The position numbers were made by a program, and so were the translations under genes. A model generated the notes under the pieces. The model was not told the origin of the DNA and searched no databases. It saw nothing but the letters and a program-made list of their open reading frames with translations. A stretch of DNA of 64,000 nt. Origin: Collinsella aerofaciens (GTDB lineage: Bacteria; Actinomycetota; Coriobacteriia; Coriobacteriales; Coriobacteriaceae). This document shows, piece by piece, positions 17,931 through 26,924 of this stretch (its first letter is position 1; the number at the start of each line of letters is the position of its first letter). The stretch lies in assembly GCF_018785265.1 (NCBI RefSeq), contig NZ_WQPK01000045.1, positions 248,001-312,000 on the forward strand, written 5' to 3'.

Positions 17931-18158
17931 TGTGCAAAAAACGTCAAATATGAGTACTGTTGCCAAGATAGTCACATATATTTTATGAGATTTGGGCTCC
18001 CTAGCGATATTCATTATCGCTAGGGAGCCCATTTTATTGAACCTATGGGGAATAACGTTGTCTTGCTTTTGGACAAATGGGGATTTCTGGCACTCGTTAT
18101 AAGGAAATTTGCTACTACTAAATTGGTGACAGTACTCATATTTGGCATTTTTTGCACA
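17931..18158. repeat. MITE-like element with 36-bp terminal inverted repeats
   Basis: The left end TGTGCAAAAA...CAAATATGAGTACTGT (17931-17966) and the right end (18123-18158) are inverted copies differing at about four of 36 positions. Between them lie 156 nt containing a perfect 16-bp hairpin. No open frame with family similarity was found inside, so it is non-autonomous if mobile. No clear target duplication is visible. It occupies the folD to C69 dipeptidase gap. Confidence 0.75.
17994..18036 (+). terminator. Hairpin inside the MITE-like element, likely folD terminator
   Basis: GGGCTCCCTAGCGATA (17994-18009) pairs perfectly with TATCGCTAGGGAGCCC (18015-18030), followed by ATTTTATT on the plus strand. 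Confidence 0.65.
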
Positions 18159-18256
18159 CAGGGGTCCTGAGGGGTCTCGAGGGGTCGTGGTTTCGCCCTT
18201 TTGTGCCGAAGCGATACACTGTTGCCGTTTGATTTCTTCGCTCAAGGAGGATGCGC

Positions 18257-19780
18257 ATGCCGTGCACAACGATTTTGGTTGGTAAGAATGCGAGCTACGA
18301 CGGGTCGACGCTTGTCGCCCGCAATGAGGACTCGTCCAACGGGGTATTTGAGCCCAAGCGCATGCGCGTGGTGCATCCCGACGAGCAGCCGCGCGTCTAT
18401 ACGAGCGTCCTGAGCCACCTGACCGTTGAGCTGCCCGACAACCCCATGCGCTACACGAGCGTCCCCGATGTTATTCCCGGTCACGGCATCTGGGCCGAGG
18501 CGGGCTTCAACGAGCTCAATGTTGGCATGTCCGCAACCGAGACGCTCACCACCAACGAGCGCGTTCGCGGCGCCGATCCGCTCGTGGACTACGTGCCCGC
18601 CAAGGGCAACGAGGGTGAGGACGGCTATGTGCCGGCGCAGCCTGGTGGCCTGGGCGAGGAGGACATGGTGACCCTGGTCCTGCCGTATGCCAAGTCCGCC
18701 CGCGACGGCGTCCGTATCCTGGGCGACCTGCTCGAGCGCTACGGCACCTACGAGAACAACGGCATCGCCTTTAGCGACGTGGACGAGATCTGGTGGCTCG
18801 AGACCATCGGCGGCCATCACTGGATCGCCAAGCGCGTGCCCGACGACGCCTATGTGACCATGCCTAACCAGCTGGGTATCGACAGCTTTGACCTGGACGA
18901 CGCCGAGGGCGACCAGGCCGACCACATGTGCTCCGCCGACCTGCGCGCCTGGATGGCCGAGTGGCATCTGGACTTGACGCTGGGCGTCGAGGGCGACGGC
19001 CCGGCGACGGTCTTTAACCCGCGCGAGGCCTTTGGCTCGCACAGCGACAGCGACCACGTCTACAACACGCCGCGCGCCTGGTACATGCAGCGCTGCCTCA
19101 ACCCCAGCGATGTGTGGGACGGCCCCGACGCCGACTACACGCCCGAGAGCGACGACATCCCCTGGAGCCGTGTGCCCGAGCGCAAGGTGACCATCGAGGA
19201 CATTAAGTACGTACTCTCGAGCCACTACCAGGGCACGGAGTACGACTGCTACGGCAGTAAGGGCACGCCCGCCACGCGCGGCGCCTATCGCCCCATCGGC
19301 ATCAACCGCAACAGCCAGCTCGCCGTGTTGCAGCTGCGCCCCTATGCGCAGCCGGCGTATCGCGCCGTGCAGTGGATGGCCTTTGGCTCCAACTCGTTTA
19401 ACGCGCTGGTCCCGCTGTACGCCAACGTCGAGACCATGCCCGAGTACTATGCCGACACGCAGGCTCGCGTGACGTCCGAAAACTTCTACTGGGCCAACCG
19501 CCTGATCGGCGCCCTGGCCGACGTCCGCTTCCATGAGTGCGGTCGCGCGGTCGAGGATTATCAGGAGAAGGTCGGTGGCATGGGCCACAAGCAGATCCAT
19601 GACGTCGATGCTGCCGTAGCCGCGCTACCCGAGGCCGAGGTGCCTGCCGAGCTTGCACGCGCCAACGAGGCCTTTGCCGAGCTTGTGCGCGTGGAGACCG
19701 ATGCCCTGCTGGGCAAGGTGCTCTACACCACGAGCTGCGCCATGAAGAACTCTTTCGCGATGAACGACAACGTGAGGTAG
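18257..19780 (+). CDS. C69-family dipeptidase
   Basis: The 507-residue protein belongs to the Ntn-hydrolase family C69 (PepD-like). The catalytic-type Cys lies right at the N-terminus (MPCTTILVGKNAS), followed by DGSTLVARNEDS and, later, GIWAEAGFNELNVGMSATET and IGGHHWIAKRVPDD. There is no signal peptide, so the enzyme should cleave dipeptides in the cytoplasm. ATG 18257 is chosen because AAGGAGG ends 6 nt upstream; ATG 18251 directly abuts that site. The G+C-rich, highly regular codon use suggests strong expression. Confidence 0.92.
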   Translation: MPCTTILVGKNASYDGSTLVARNEDSSNGVFEPKRMRVVHPDEQPRVYTSVLSHLTVELPDNPMRYTSVPDVIPGHGIWAEAGFNELNVGMSATETLTTNERVRGADPLVDYVPAKGNEGEDGYVPAQPGGLGEEDMVTLVLPYAKSARDGVRILGDLLERYGTYENNGIAFSDVDEIWWLETIGGHHWIAKRVPDDAYVTMPNQLGIDSFDLDDAEGDQADHMCSADLRAWMAEWHLDLTLGVEGDGPATVFNPREAFGSHSDSDHVYNTPRAWYMQRCLNPSDVWDGPDADYTPESDDIPWSRVPERKVTIEDIKYVLSSHYQGTEYDCYGSKGTPATRGAYRPIGINRNSQLAVLQLRPYAQPAYRAVQWMAFGSNSFNALVPLYANVETMPEYYADTQARVTSENFYWANRLIGALADVRFHECGRAVEDYQEKVGGMGHKQIHDVDAAVAALPEAEVPAELARANEAFAELVRVETDALLGKVLYTTSCAMKNSFAMNDNVR

Positions 19781-19879
19781 GGATTTCCCGTCGATCGAAT
19801 AGTGCTAAAACGCTTTGTCGCTTTCACTCAATCTTGGGTACAAGAACGCCAATGCAGTTGTTTGTGATTGGAGACAACC

Positions 19880-20296
19880 ATGGTTATGAAACTCGATCAG
19901 CTTGTTAACGGCGCCATTAACGTGGGCTTTGGCGCTGCCGCCGTTGCTGTTGAAGGCGGCAAGAAGGTCCTCGACGACCTTAATACCAAAGGCGAGCAGG
20001 TCCGCAAGGACACCGCCACCCCCGATATCGCCCGCAGTGTGTCCGACATGTTCGAGCAGGCCGGCGGTACCATCTCCGACCTGACCGAGCGTCTGGGCAT
20101 GCAGGGCGAGACCGCGGCCCAACGCGTGCTCGACGAGCTCATTCTGGCTCGCGTCCGCGTTATGACTGCGCCCGAGCGTACGGCCTTCCTGGCCCATGTG
20201 CGCGACATCGTCGATTCGGTCGAGGACAACGTGACCTCGGTGCCCGTCGAGTCCGTTGAGCCCGACGATGCGAAGGATACCGAAGAGGCCGAGTAG
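19880..20296 (+). CDS. Small phasin-like protein of unknown function
   Basis: The 138-residue protein is mostly helical, with a short hydrophobic Gly/Ala stretch (INVGFGAAAVAVEGG), an amphipathic middle and an acidic C-terminus (EPDDAKDTEEAE). It resembles phasin-type or granule-associated helical proteins only in general features. ATG 19880 has GGAG 6 nt upstream. It lies 8 nt before the AarF-family kinase gene, so the two are co-transcribed and probably functionally linked. Confidence 0.6.
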   Translation: MVMKLDQLVNGAINVGFGAAAVAVEGGKKVLDDLNTKGEQVRKDTATPDIARSVSDMFEQAGGTISDLTERLGMQGETAAQRVLDELILARVRVMTAPERTAFLAHVRDIVDSVEDNVTSVPVESVEPDDAKDTEEAE

Positions 20297-20304
20297 CAGC
20301 GCAG

Positions 20305-22068
20305 ATGGCAGATTCCACCACCGATTACAACAATCTAGATCCTCTGGGTGACGAGGCGGCGGTTGTCGATGAGGTCGACGCTGCCGTCTCGGGCGCTCGC
20401 AAGAAGCCACGCGCTGTCGATATGGTGCCCGAGGAGCCCGACGCGATGGCACCGGACGAGGAATACCAGCTCACGCCGGCGGGTCGTCGCGAACGCATTG
20501 GGCAGATTGTTCGCCTGGTCAAAAAGTACCGCGTGTGGGATAACCTCACGCCGGTTCGTTTGCGCCGCCTGCTCGAGGAACTCGGCCCTATGTTCGTCAA
20601 GATGGGGCAGATTCTGGCCAACCGGTCCGAGATTCTGCCGCAACGCTTTTGCGACGAGCTGCGTCGTCTGCGCTCCGACGTGGAGCCGGTGCCGTACGAG
20701 GTAGTGCTTCGCTGTCTGGAGGAAGAATACGGCCTGCGCCTGGGGGAGATGTTCGATGCGATCGATCCCAATCCGCTTGGTAGCGCATCGCTCGCGCAGG
20801 TGCACCGCGCTCGTCTGGTGACGGGCGAGGATGTGGCCGTCAAGGTGCAGCGCCCCGGTGCGCAGCAGGTTATGGCGCAGGACATCGATATCATCCGCTC
20901 GGTGGTGCGTATCGTTTCCAAGTTCGTCAACACCGATCAATTCGTTGACCTGCACGGCGTGGTCGAGGAGCTGTGGACCTCGTTTCGCGAGGAGACCAAC
21001 TTTTTGGCCGAGGCCAAAAACCTCAACGACTTCTACGAGTTCCATAAGAGCGTTCATGGCGTGACGTGCCCTAAATCCTATCTGGACCTGTGCACCGAAC
21101 ACGTGGTGGTTATGGACTACGTCGACGGCATTTCGATCGCCGATCCTGAACGCTTGGTGGCCGAGGGCTATGACTTGGAAAAGATCGGTGCCGCGATTGT
21201 CGAGGACTACTCGTCGCAGGTGCTTGATGACGGCTTTTTCCATGCCGACCCGCATGCGGGAAACATCATTCTCAAGGACGGCATCGTTTACTTTATCGAC
21301 TTGGGCATGGTCGGGCGTATGTCGAGCCACGACCGTGGCATCGTCAAGGACATGATTTTCGCCGTGGCCGAGGGTGACGTGCCCAAGCTCAAGGATTCGC
21401 TCATGCGCTTTGCCGTGACGCGCGGCGACTCGGCCGAGCTCGACCATTCGGCCTTTTTGTCCGACTTGGACTTTATCGTCGCCGACTTTGCGGGTCTTGA
21501 CCTTAAAGATCTTGATATCGGCGAGTTTTTGACCTCGCTGCTAAACCTGGCGCGCAAAAACGACGTTGAGCTGCCGAGCGTGGTGACGATGTTCGCGCGC
21601 GGCATGGTGACGCTTGAGGGCCTGCTGACCGAGTACATGCCCAACGTCAACATGATCCAGATCATCCAGACGCACATCAAAAACGAGAAGAGCACCTATG
21701 CACGCGTCCGCGAAATGGGGCGCGATCTTGCCGCGAGCAGCTATCGCGCGGCAAAAGGCTCGCTCGAGGCGGCCGAGTATCTGGGCTTGGCATCGCGCAT
21801 GCTCACGCGCGGACAGCTTAAGGTAAACACGCAGATCATGAGCAGCGATAAGGCGCTGCGACAGCTGGGCGGAATTATCGACCGCATGTCGATGGCAATT
21901 GTGATTGCCGGCCTGTTTATCGGTTCGTCGGTGGTGTACTACGCGCGCATCGAGCCGGTTGTGTTTGGTATCCCAGTCATTGGCTTTATGGGCTACGTGA
22001 GCGCGCTGGTGCTGGCACTTATGCTGGGCCGCAATATCTGGCTCAACAGCCACGGCGGCAAGCACTAG
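20305..22068 (+). CDS. AarF/UbiB (ABC1/ADCK) family atypical kinase
   Basis: The 587-residue protein carries the UbiB family hallmarks: the KxGQ motif (FVKMGQILANRSEILP, about 95-110), an Ala-rich nucleotide loop (GSASLAQVHRA), VAVKVQRP with the invariant Lys, the metal-binding FHADPHAGNIIL and IDLGMVG (DFG-like). Two membrane helices close the C-terminus (about 530-585). Family members act in quinone or isoprenoid lipid metabolism at the membrane. The first 60 residues are acidic and look disordered. It is the second gene of the operon starting at 19880. Confidence 0.92.
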   Translation: MADSTTDYNNLDPLGDEAAVVDEVDAAVSGARKKPRAVDMVPEEPDAMAPDEEYQLTPAGRRERIGQIVRLVKKYRVWDNLTPVRLRRLLEELGPMFVKMGQILANRSEILPQRFCDELRRLRSDVEPVPYEVVLRCLEEEYGLRLGEMFDAIDPNPLGSASLAQVHRARLVTGEDVAVKVQRPGAQQVMAQDIDIIRSVVRIVSKFVNTDQFVDLHGVVEELWTSFREETNFLAEAKNLNDFYEFHKSVHGVTCPKSYLDLCTEHVVVMDYVDGISIADPERLVAEGYDLEKIGAAIVEDYSSQVLDDGFFHADPHAGNIILKDGIVYFIDLGMVGRMSSHDRGIVKDMIFAVAEGDVPKLKDSLMRFAVTRGDSAELDHSAFLSDLDFIVADFAGLDLKDLDIGEFLTSLLNLARKNDVELPSVVTMFARGMVTLEGLLTEYMPNVNMIQIIQTHIKNEKSTYARVREMGRDLAASSYRAAKGSLEAAEYLGLASRMLTRGQLKVNTQIMSSDKALRQLGGIIDRMSMAIVIAGLFIGSSVVYYARIEPVVFGIPVIGFMGYVSALVLALMLGRNIWLNSHGGKH

Positions 22069-22119
22069 AGTCTGCGACCGTCACCGCATTTTCCTATCGC
22101 AAACAATAGCTTTTACCAT

Positions 22120-22148
22120 GGGCTTCGCCTGCGTGCGAGGCCCTTTTG
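22120..22148 (+). terminator. Terminator after the AarF-family gene
   Basis: GGGCTTCGC (22120-22128) pairs with GCGAGGCCC (22135-22143) through one wobble, followed by TTTT. Confidence 0.7.
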
Positions 22149-22184
22149 CGTGATACCATTTTGACGGTAATAATCGATGGCCTA

Positions 22185-22355
22185 GATGGTGGTGCGGAGA
22201 CGCACGAATGCGCGGTTTTCCTGCGCGTTTGGGAGAATCGGGGTGCAAGTCCCCGGCTGTACCAGTAACCGTAATTCCTCTTGGCTCGGGATGTTCGCGT
22301 CGCAGATCGGACGGCGCGCCTGAGCCGTTAAGGTTAAGTCGGATCGCCTCCCATC
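22185..22355 (+). promoter_or_regulatory. Cobalamin (B12) riboswitch
   Basis: The core is recognisable: GGGAGAATCGGGGTGCAAG, TCCCCGGCTGTACCAGTAAC, then the GGCTCGGG/CTGAGCC arm and the closing AAGTCGGATCGCC. Outer P1 pairs GATGG (22185-22189) with CCATC (22351-22355). A GC hairpin and a purine-rich segment follow before the coding start, so regulation may act on translation or early termination. It controls the two transcobalamin-like surface protein genes downstream. B12 would be expected to repress them. Confidence 0.88.
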
Positions 22356-22499
22356 TTGCATGCGGCTGCGGCGTATGCCGCCGGTGTGCATAGGGCTCTG
22401 GAGGGAAGGGGGACCCCGATGGGGGAACTCGAGCGCAACATGCGCGATGACGTGGGGCAGTCTCAAGGCAACGCTCCAAGTACAGACAGTAGGAGACAA

Positions 22500-25400
22500 A
22501 TGGATATGTTTGAGGACGAGTGCCAGCGTGCCTCGCTTCGTCGCCGTGGCGTAATCGCGCGCGGCGTGGCAAAGCGCTACCTGGTGGCATTCCTGGCCTT
22601 CGCGATGGCCTTTGGCACCACGCCGGCTCAGCTGTGGGCCGAGGGCGCCGAGGGCATTGCCGAGGCTGTGGCTCAGGCGGCACCGCTTGCCGAGAACGGC
22701 TCTGGTGAGTCCGCGACAAGCCCTGCTGCCGACCTCAATGCGAGCGGCATGGTGGCGAATGGGGGCACTGCCGAGCAAGATGCCACTGCGACAGCTTCGG
22801 GCCCTACCGACAAGACTGAGGACGATAGCGCTGCCGGCAATGAGGCACCGGCTGCATCGACGTCCGATGCCTCGAAGCAGGACACCGCCGTTGTCTCTGC
22901 CGCTGGAGAGGCCAAGGCTCAGCCTGCCAAGGCAGAGAGCCAGGAGGTCTCTGCCACGTGCTCCGTCGTCGGCACCGACGCCAAGGGCGCCCAGCGGACT
23001 TGGGCCGCCGCGCAGCGGATCACGCTGGAGGAGGGCTCGACCGCGGCCGACCTCTCCGAGCAGCTGTTCAAGCGTGCCGGCCTCAAGGCCGATTACAACC
23101 CCAACGGCAGCTGGGGCTGGGCACTCAACTCGATCACGTCGCCCTTCGACTCCGGCCGCACGCTCGCCTACGACTCGGCGACCGGCGCTTACTGGCAGCT
23201 GTTCGTCAACGGCAGCGCCTCCGACGCCGGCGCGGGCGGCTACACGCTCAAGGACGGCGACTCCGTCGTCTGGTGCTACTCGAAGTACGGCGACCCCGCG
23301 CCTGTCGCTCAGGTCTCTGCCACGTGCTCCGTCGTCGGCACCGACGCCAAGGGCGCCCAGCAGACCTGGGCCGCCGCGCAGCGGATCACGCTGGAGGAGG
23401 GCTCGACCGCGGCCGACCTCTCCGAGCAGCTCTTCAAGCAGGCCGGCCTGACCACCGACTACGATCCCAACGGCACCTGGGGCTGGGCGCTCAACACGAT
23501 CACGTCGCCCTTCGATAAGGACCGCAAGCTCGGCTACGACTCGGCGACCGGCGCGTACTGGCAGCTGTTCGTCAACGGCAGCGCCTCCGAGGTCGGCGCG
23601 GGCGGCTACACGCTCAAGGACGGCGACTCCGTCGTCTGGTGCTACTCGAAGTACGGCGACCCCGCGCCCGAGCAGGTTTCCGTCACGATGGAGATTATTG
23701 GCAAAAAGGCCGGGATGGCTCAGCGTTGGACGAGCCCGTCGACCCAGGTGTTTGTTAAGGGCACGTCGATCAAGGATGCCTCCGCTACCTATTTCGACGC
23801 CCTTGGCATCGAGTCCAAGATGTACGACCAATTCGGCTATTGGGGTGTCCATAGCCTCGTTTCTCCGCTTGATGGTACCGAGCTGTCCGGCGCTTGGTCG
23901 TTCTTTGTCAACGGCGTTCCTGGAACTCAACTCGATAACGACTACGTGCTTAAGTCGGGCGATAAGGTCGTTTGGGCTTACGCCCCTGGGGATACTTTGC
24001 CCGGTGTCGACAACGTTGTTCTTAATCCGAGCGCTGCACGCCCTAACTGGGATAGCGACTGGTCGGGCTTTACAAGTGCCGACAAGGTTACCGACGCACC
24101 TGTGCCCACTAAGGATGCAGATGAGAAATGGGTAAGCGAGCTTAAGACGCGTGCGGACGGCAATAAGGGTGTTTCCGATGCGTTGCTGATCGGTGACTAT
24201 CTCTATGTGGCAGTTGGTTCTAAATTGCTCAAAAAGGATGTCGAGACGGGCAAGACCGTTCTAGAGTCACCTTTGGCTGCTGCAATTGATTCCACCTCAC
24301 GCATGGTATATACCAATGGTGTTGTGCTTGTTCCGCTTTCAGGCGGTCGTCTTCAGGCCTTAACGGTTGATGTGCTTGCGACGGTTTGGGTTACCGATGG
24401 GTTGCCGGCCGGTCCCGATGGCGCGCAGCAGTCGCTTGCTTCTGTTTCGGTTCGCGATGGCTATGCCTATTTTGGTACCGCTTCGGCCGATTGGATTGAC
24501 TCGAGTGACGGCTACCTGCTTTGTGTTCGTATTTCTGACGGTAAAGTCATGTGGCAGCACAAGAATGAAAACAGCACGGGCTATTACTGGGCTGGCATGG
24601 CGTTCTCGGGCGACTATGGCGTTATCGCGGATGATTCAGGCACTGTCAGCACGGTTGATCCTTCGACTGGAAAGACCGTAGCAAAGCTTAAGATCGCCGA
24701 TCGCGTTCGCGCGAACGTGCTTGTTGATGGGGCTACTGCTTACGTTGTGAGTGCCGATGGCACGCTCCATAAAATTGCTATCGCTAATGATGGGGCCCTT
24801 TCAGAACTGGGTAAAGTTACGTTTGGCAGCAGCTCGACCTCTACACCCGTGTTTGTCAACGGTAAGATTGTAGTTGGCGGCACGTCGATTGAGTCCTTTA
24901 TGGGCGGTCCCCAAAACAGTCTTACGAGCCACTATGGTCAGCTTGCAATTATCGACGCCGATACGCTTACGGTCGATTATTCAATTTATAAGGCAGACGG
25001 TAACTTCATCCGCGAGGATTCTTCTGCAAGTGGTTTTACGGGCAGCGGCGATGTTAAGTCACAGCCTGTGGTTTCCATTCAAGATGGTCATACCTATGTA
25101 TACTTTACGTCCAACAATAATCCTGGCGGCATTTATCGCTATCGCATAGGTGACGAAGAGGCTGAGCTGCTCTATAGACCGTCGGCCGAGAACCAGCAGT
25201 ACTGCATGTCGTCGATTTCGGTCGGTTCTGATGGTTCACTCTACTACGCTAACGATTCGGGCAAGTTGTTCGCGATTAAGGGAAATGGCCAGAAGGTCAA
25301 TCGCTATACTGTCTCGTTTGACGCAAATGGTGCAGATTCTATTGTGCTCGATTCCCAACGTATTAAGGCTGGTAAAACTGCTACGGAGCCTGCTGTAAAA

Positions 25401-25991
25401 CCGCGTCGCAAGGGCTATACCTTCGGCGGTTGGTATACCGATGAGGCGTGCACGCAAGCGTATGACTTCAGTACGCCGGTGACGGCCGATCTGACGCTGT
25501 ATGCCAAGTGGACCAAGAATGCCACCAATTCTGGTGACAATGGCGGTTCTGGCTCCAGCGGCGGCAGCGGTTCTGGTACTGGTACCGGCACGGGCACTGG
25601 TACGGGTTCCGGCGCTGGTTCCGGCTCTAAGGGCCCGCAGGCCGGCGGCGCTATCGCCCCGGGTCAGAAGCCGGTGACCAAGACGACGGTGTCGACCAAG
25701 ACCGAGACCAAGGAAAACAAGTCCGACAAGAAGGGCTCCGATAAGTCCGACAAGAAGGATGAGAAGAAGTCTGAGAAGAAGGACAGCAAGTCCGACAAGA
25801 AGTCCGATTCCAAGTCCGATACGGGCGCTGCTTCCACGACCACTGCTAAGAAGTCCTCTGGTGCTTCCGAGCAGGAGACGGGCACCAACCCGCTCGCCAT
25901 CGTTGGCATCGCCGCCGGCGTGATTGGCCTTGCGCTCATCGCCGTCTTCGTGCTGACCAAGCGCGGCAAGGGTGACGGTAATGCCCGATAA
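22500..25991 (+). CDS. B12-regulated surface protein: three transcobalamin-like (DUF4430) domains, beta-propeller, InlB-type repeat
   Basis: The 1163-residue protein has a signal peptide (hydrophobic core YLVAFLAFAMAFG, about 28-45) and an Ala/Glu-rich spacer. DUF4430 domains lie at about 150-269, 272-390 and 391-503; each has the YWQLFVNG or WSFFVNG strand and ends in DGDSVVWCY-like strands. A PQQ-like beta-propeller (about 540-930) and one InlB/Listeria-Bacteroides repeat (FDANGADS...GYTFGGWYTDE) follow. The C-terminus is a Gly/Ser linker, a Lys/Ser/Asp-rich stalk and a membrane helix with KRGK. DUF4430 is the transcobalamin-like C-terminal fold, so surface capture of cobalamin is a plausible job. 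ATG 22500 follows TAGGAG; an in-frame ATG at 22419 with a purine-rich site is an alternative. Confidence 0.85.
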   Translation: MDMFEDECQRASLRRRGVIARGVAKRYLVAFLAFAMAFGTTPAQLWAEGAEGIAEAVAQAAPLAENGSGESATSPAADLNASGMVANGGTAEQDATATASGPTDKTEDDSAAGNEAPAASTSDASKQDTAVVSAAGEAKAQPAKAESQEVSATCSVVGTDAKGAQRTWAAAQRITLEEGSTAADLSEQLFKRAGLKADYNPNGSWGWALNSITSPFDSGRTLAYDSATGAYWQLFVNGSASDAGAGGYTLKDGDSVVWCYSKYGDPAPVAQVSATCSVVGTDAKGAQQTWAAAQRITLEEGSTAADLSEQLFKQAGLTTDYDPNGTWGWALNTITSPFDKDRKLGYDSATGAYWQLFVNGSASEVGAGGYTLKDGDSVVWCYSKYGDPAPEQVSVTMEIIGKKAGMAQRWTSPSTQVFVKGTSIKDASATYFDALGIESKMYDQFGYWGVHSLVSPLDGTELSGAWSFFVNGVPGTQLDNDYVLKSGDKVVWAYAPGDTLPGVDNVVLNPSAARPNWDSDWSGFTSADKVTDAPVPTKDADEKWVSELKTRADGNKGVSDALLIGDYLYVAVGSKLLKKDVETGKTVLESPLAAAIDSTSRMVYTNGVVLVPLSGGRLQALTVDVLATVWVTDGLPAGPDGAQQSLASVSVRDGYAYFGTASADWIDSSDGYLLCVRISDGKVMWQHKNENSTGYYWAGMAFSGDYGVIADDSGTVSTVDPSTGKTVAKLKIADRVRANVLVDGATAYVVSADGTLHKIAIANDGALSELGKVTFGSSSTSTPVFVNGKIVVGGTSIESFMGGPQNSLTSHYGQLAIIDADTLTVDYSIYKADGNFIREDSSASGFTGSGDVKSQPVVSIQDGHTYVYFTSNNNPGGIYRYRIGDEEAELLYRPSAENQQYCMSSISVGSDGSLYYANDSGKLFAIKGNGQKVNRYTVSFDANGADSIVLDSQRIKAGKTATEPAVKPRRKGYTFGGWYTDEACTQAYDFSTPVTADLTLYAKWTKNATNSGDNGGSGSSGGSGSGTGTGTGTGTGSGAGSGSKGPQAGGAIAPGQKPVTKTTVSTKTETKENKSDKKGSDKSDKKDEKKSEKKDSKSDKKSDSKSDTGAASTTTAKKSSGASEQETGTNPLAIVGIAAGVIGLALIAVFVLTKRGKGDGNAR
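22947..23672 (+). repeat. Near-identical tandem duplication of a DUF4430 unit (366 bp)
   Basis: Units at 22947-23306 and 23313-23672 repeat with a 366-nt (122-codon) period and are almost identical in DNA, including third codon positions. The third unit (from 23673) is clearly diverged and less GC-rich. This suggests recent duplication or gene conversion. Confidence 0.85.
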
Positions 25992-26856
25992 GCCCAAGGA
26001 GACCAACGGGCAACAGCCCGACTCCTCGTTTATCCAGCTCGATGATCCAAAGCAAAAGGGCGCCGCTTCGGCGGCGTCCGCTCCTCGACGGAAGGCGCTC
26101 CTTGGCGTTCTGACTGCCGCATGCGTCGTTCTGATCGTGGTCTCTCTGGGCTTTGTTCATCCCTCCGAGAGCGGTGCTTGGTCCATTGATTGGATCGTCC
26201 AGACCGTGGCGGGGGAGAGCATCGTCGCCAAGGATGGCAATGGGTCCGGCTCGACTGTCGCTTCGGGCAAGGCCGGGTCCAAGGATTCCAAATCTTCTGA
26301 TGATACGAATGACGGGTCTAGGGGTTCTGACAAATCTGACTCCAAGAAAGATTCCGAGTCTTCGGACAAGGAATCGGACAAGAACTCGGATAGCAAGAAG
26401 TCCGGCGAAAAAGGAGCAGGAAATAAAAAGACTGACAACAGTCAGTCGGCTTCTCAGAATTCGGCAACGTCCGGTGGGCCTTCTGCCGTTCCTGATAACA
26501 GTAATGCCCCCTCGGGCAACCAGAGCGTCTCTCAGGAGTCTAGCTACGTTACCGTGACTGTCTCGGTTACTTCGAGCGCTGTGGGCAATCCTGTGTCCGC
26601 TGGTGGTACCTACACCTTTAATGAGGGAGCAACTGCCTACGACGCTCTCTGCGCGCTGGGTATTTCTATAAATGCGCGTGGCTCGTCGTTTGGCACTTAT
26701 GTTGCCGCCATCGGTGGCCTGGCCGAGAAGGATGAAAACTATGGAAGCGGTAGCGGCTGGTGTTATTCCGTCAACGGCACAACGCCCATGACAGCCTGCA
26801 GCAACTACGTTCTCTCAAACGGCGACAACGTGGTCTGGTATTACGTGACAGGCTAG
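25981..26856 (+). CDS. Membrane-anchored transcobalamin-like (DUF4430) protein
   Basis: The 291-residue protein has one N-terminal membrane helix (ALLGVLTAACVVLIVVSLGF, about 40-60), a long Ser/Lys/Asp-rich spacer (about 85-185) and a single C-terminal DUF4430 domain (about 195-291) with GSGWCYSVNG, a Cys in MTACSNYVL and the final DNVVWYYVTG. It is thus an outward-facing domain on a flexible stalk. ATG 25981 overlaps the end of the upstream gene by 11 nt, with AAGGGTG in front, so the two are translationally coupled under the same riboswitch. Probable role: cobalamin or corrinoid binding at the membrane; no transporter is in the operon. Confidence 0.82.
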   Translation: MPDKPKETNGQQPDSSFIQLDDPKQKGAASAASAPRRKALLGVLTAACVVLIVVSLGFVHPSESGAWSIDWIVQTVAGESIVAKDGNGSGSTVASGKAGSKDSKSSDDTNDGSRGSDKSDSKKDSESSDKESDKNSDSKKSGEKGAGNKKTDNSQSASQNSATSGGPSAVPDNSNAPSGNQSVSQESSYVTVTVSVTSSAVGNPVSAGGTYTFNEGATAYDALCALGISINARGSSFGTYVAAIGGLAEKDENYGSGSGWCYSVNGTTPMTACSNYVLSNGDNVVWYYVTG

Positions 26857-26876
26857 GGGCCTCGACATATCGCATC

Positions 26877-26917
26877 AAACGGGCGGTTCGGACAAACATC
26901 CGAGACGCCCGTTTTTA
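26877..26917 (+). terminator. Terminator of the B12-regulated operon
   Basis: AAACGGGCG (26877-26885) pairs with CGCCCGTTT, with an inner CGG/CCG pair, and ends in a T run at 26912-26916. Confidence 0.88.
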
Positions 26918-26924
26918 TACGAAT

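Noticed and set aside
17919-18269. Minus-strand frame inside the MITE-like element
   Set aside because: It spans inverted repeats and the hairpin and has no protein similarity.
22182-23930. Long open frame on the minus strand opposite the B12-regulated surface gene
   Set aside because: It runs antisense to a protein with clear domains and has Arg/Gly-rich low-complexity content typical of shadow frames in GC-rich DNA.
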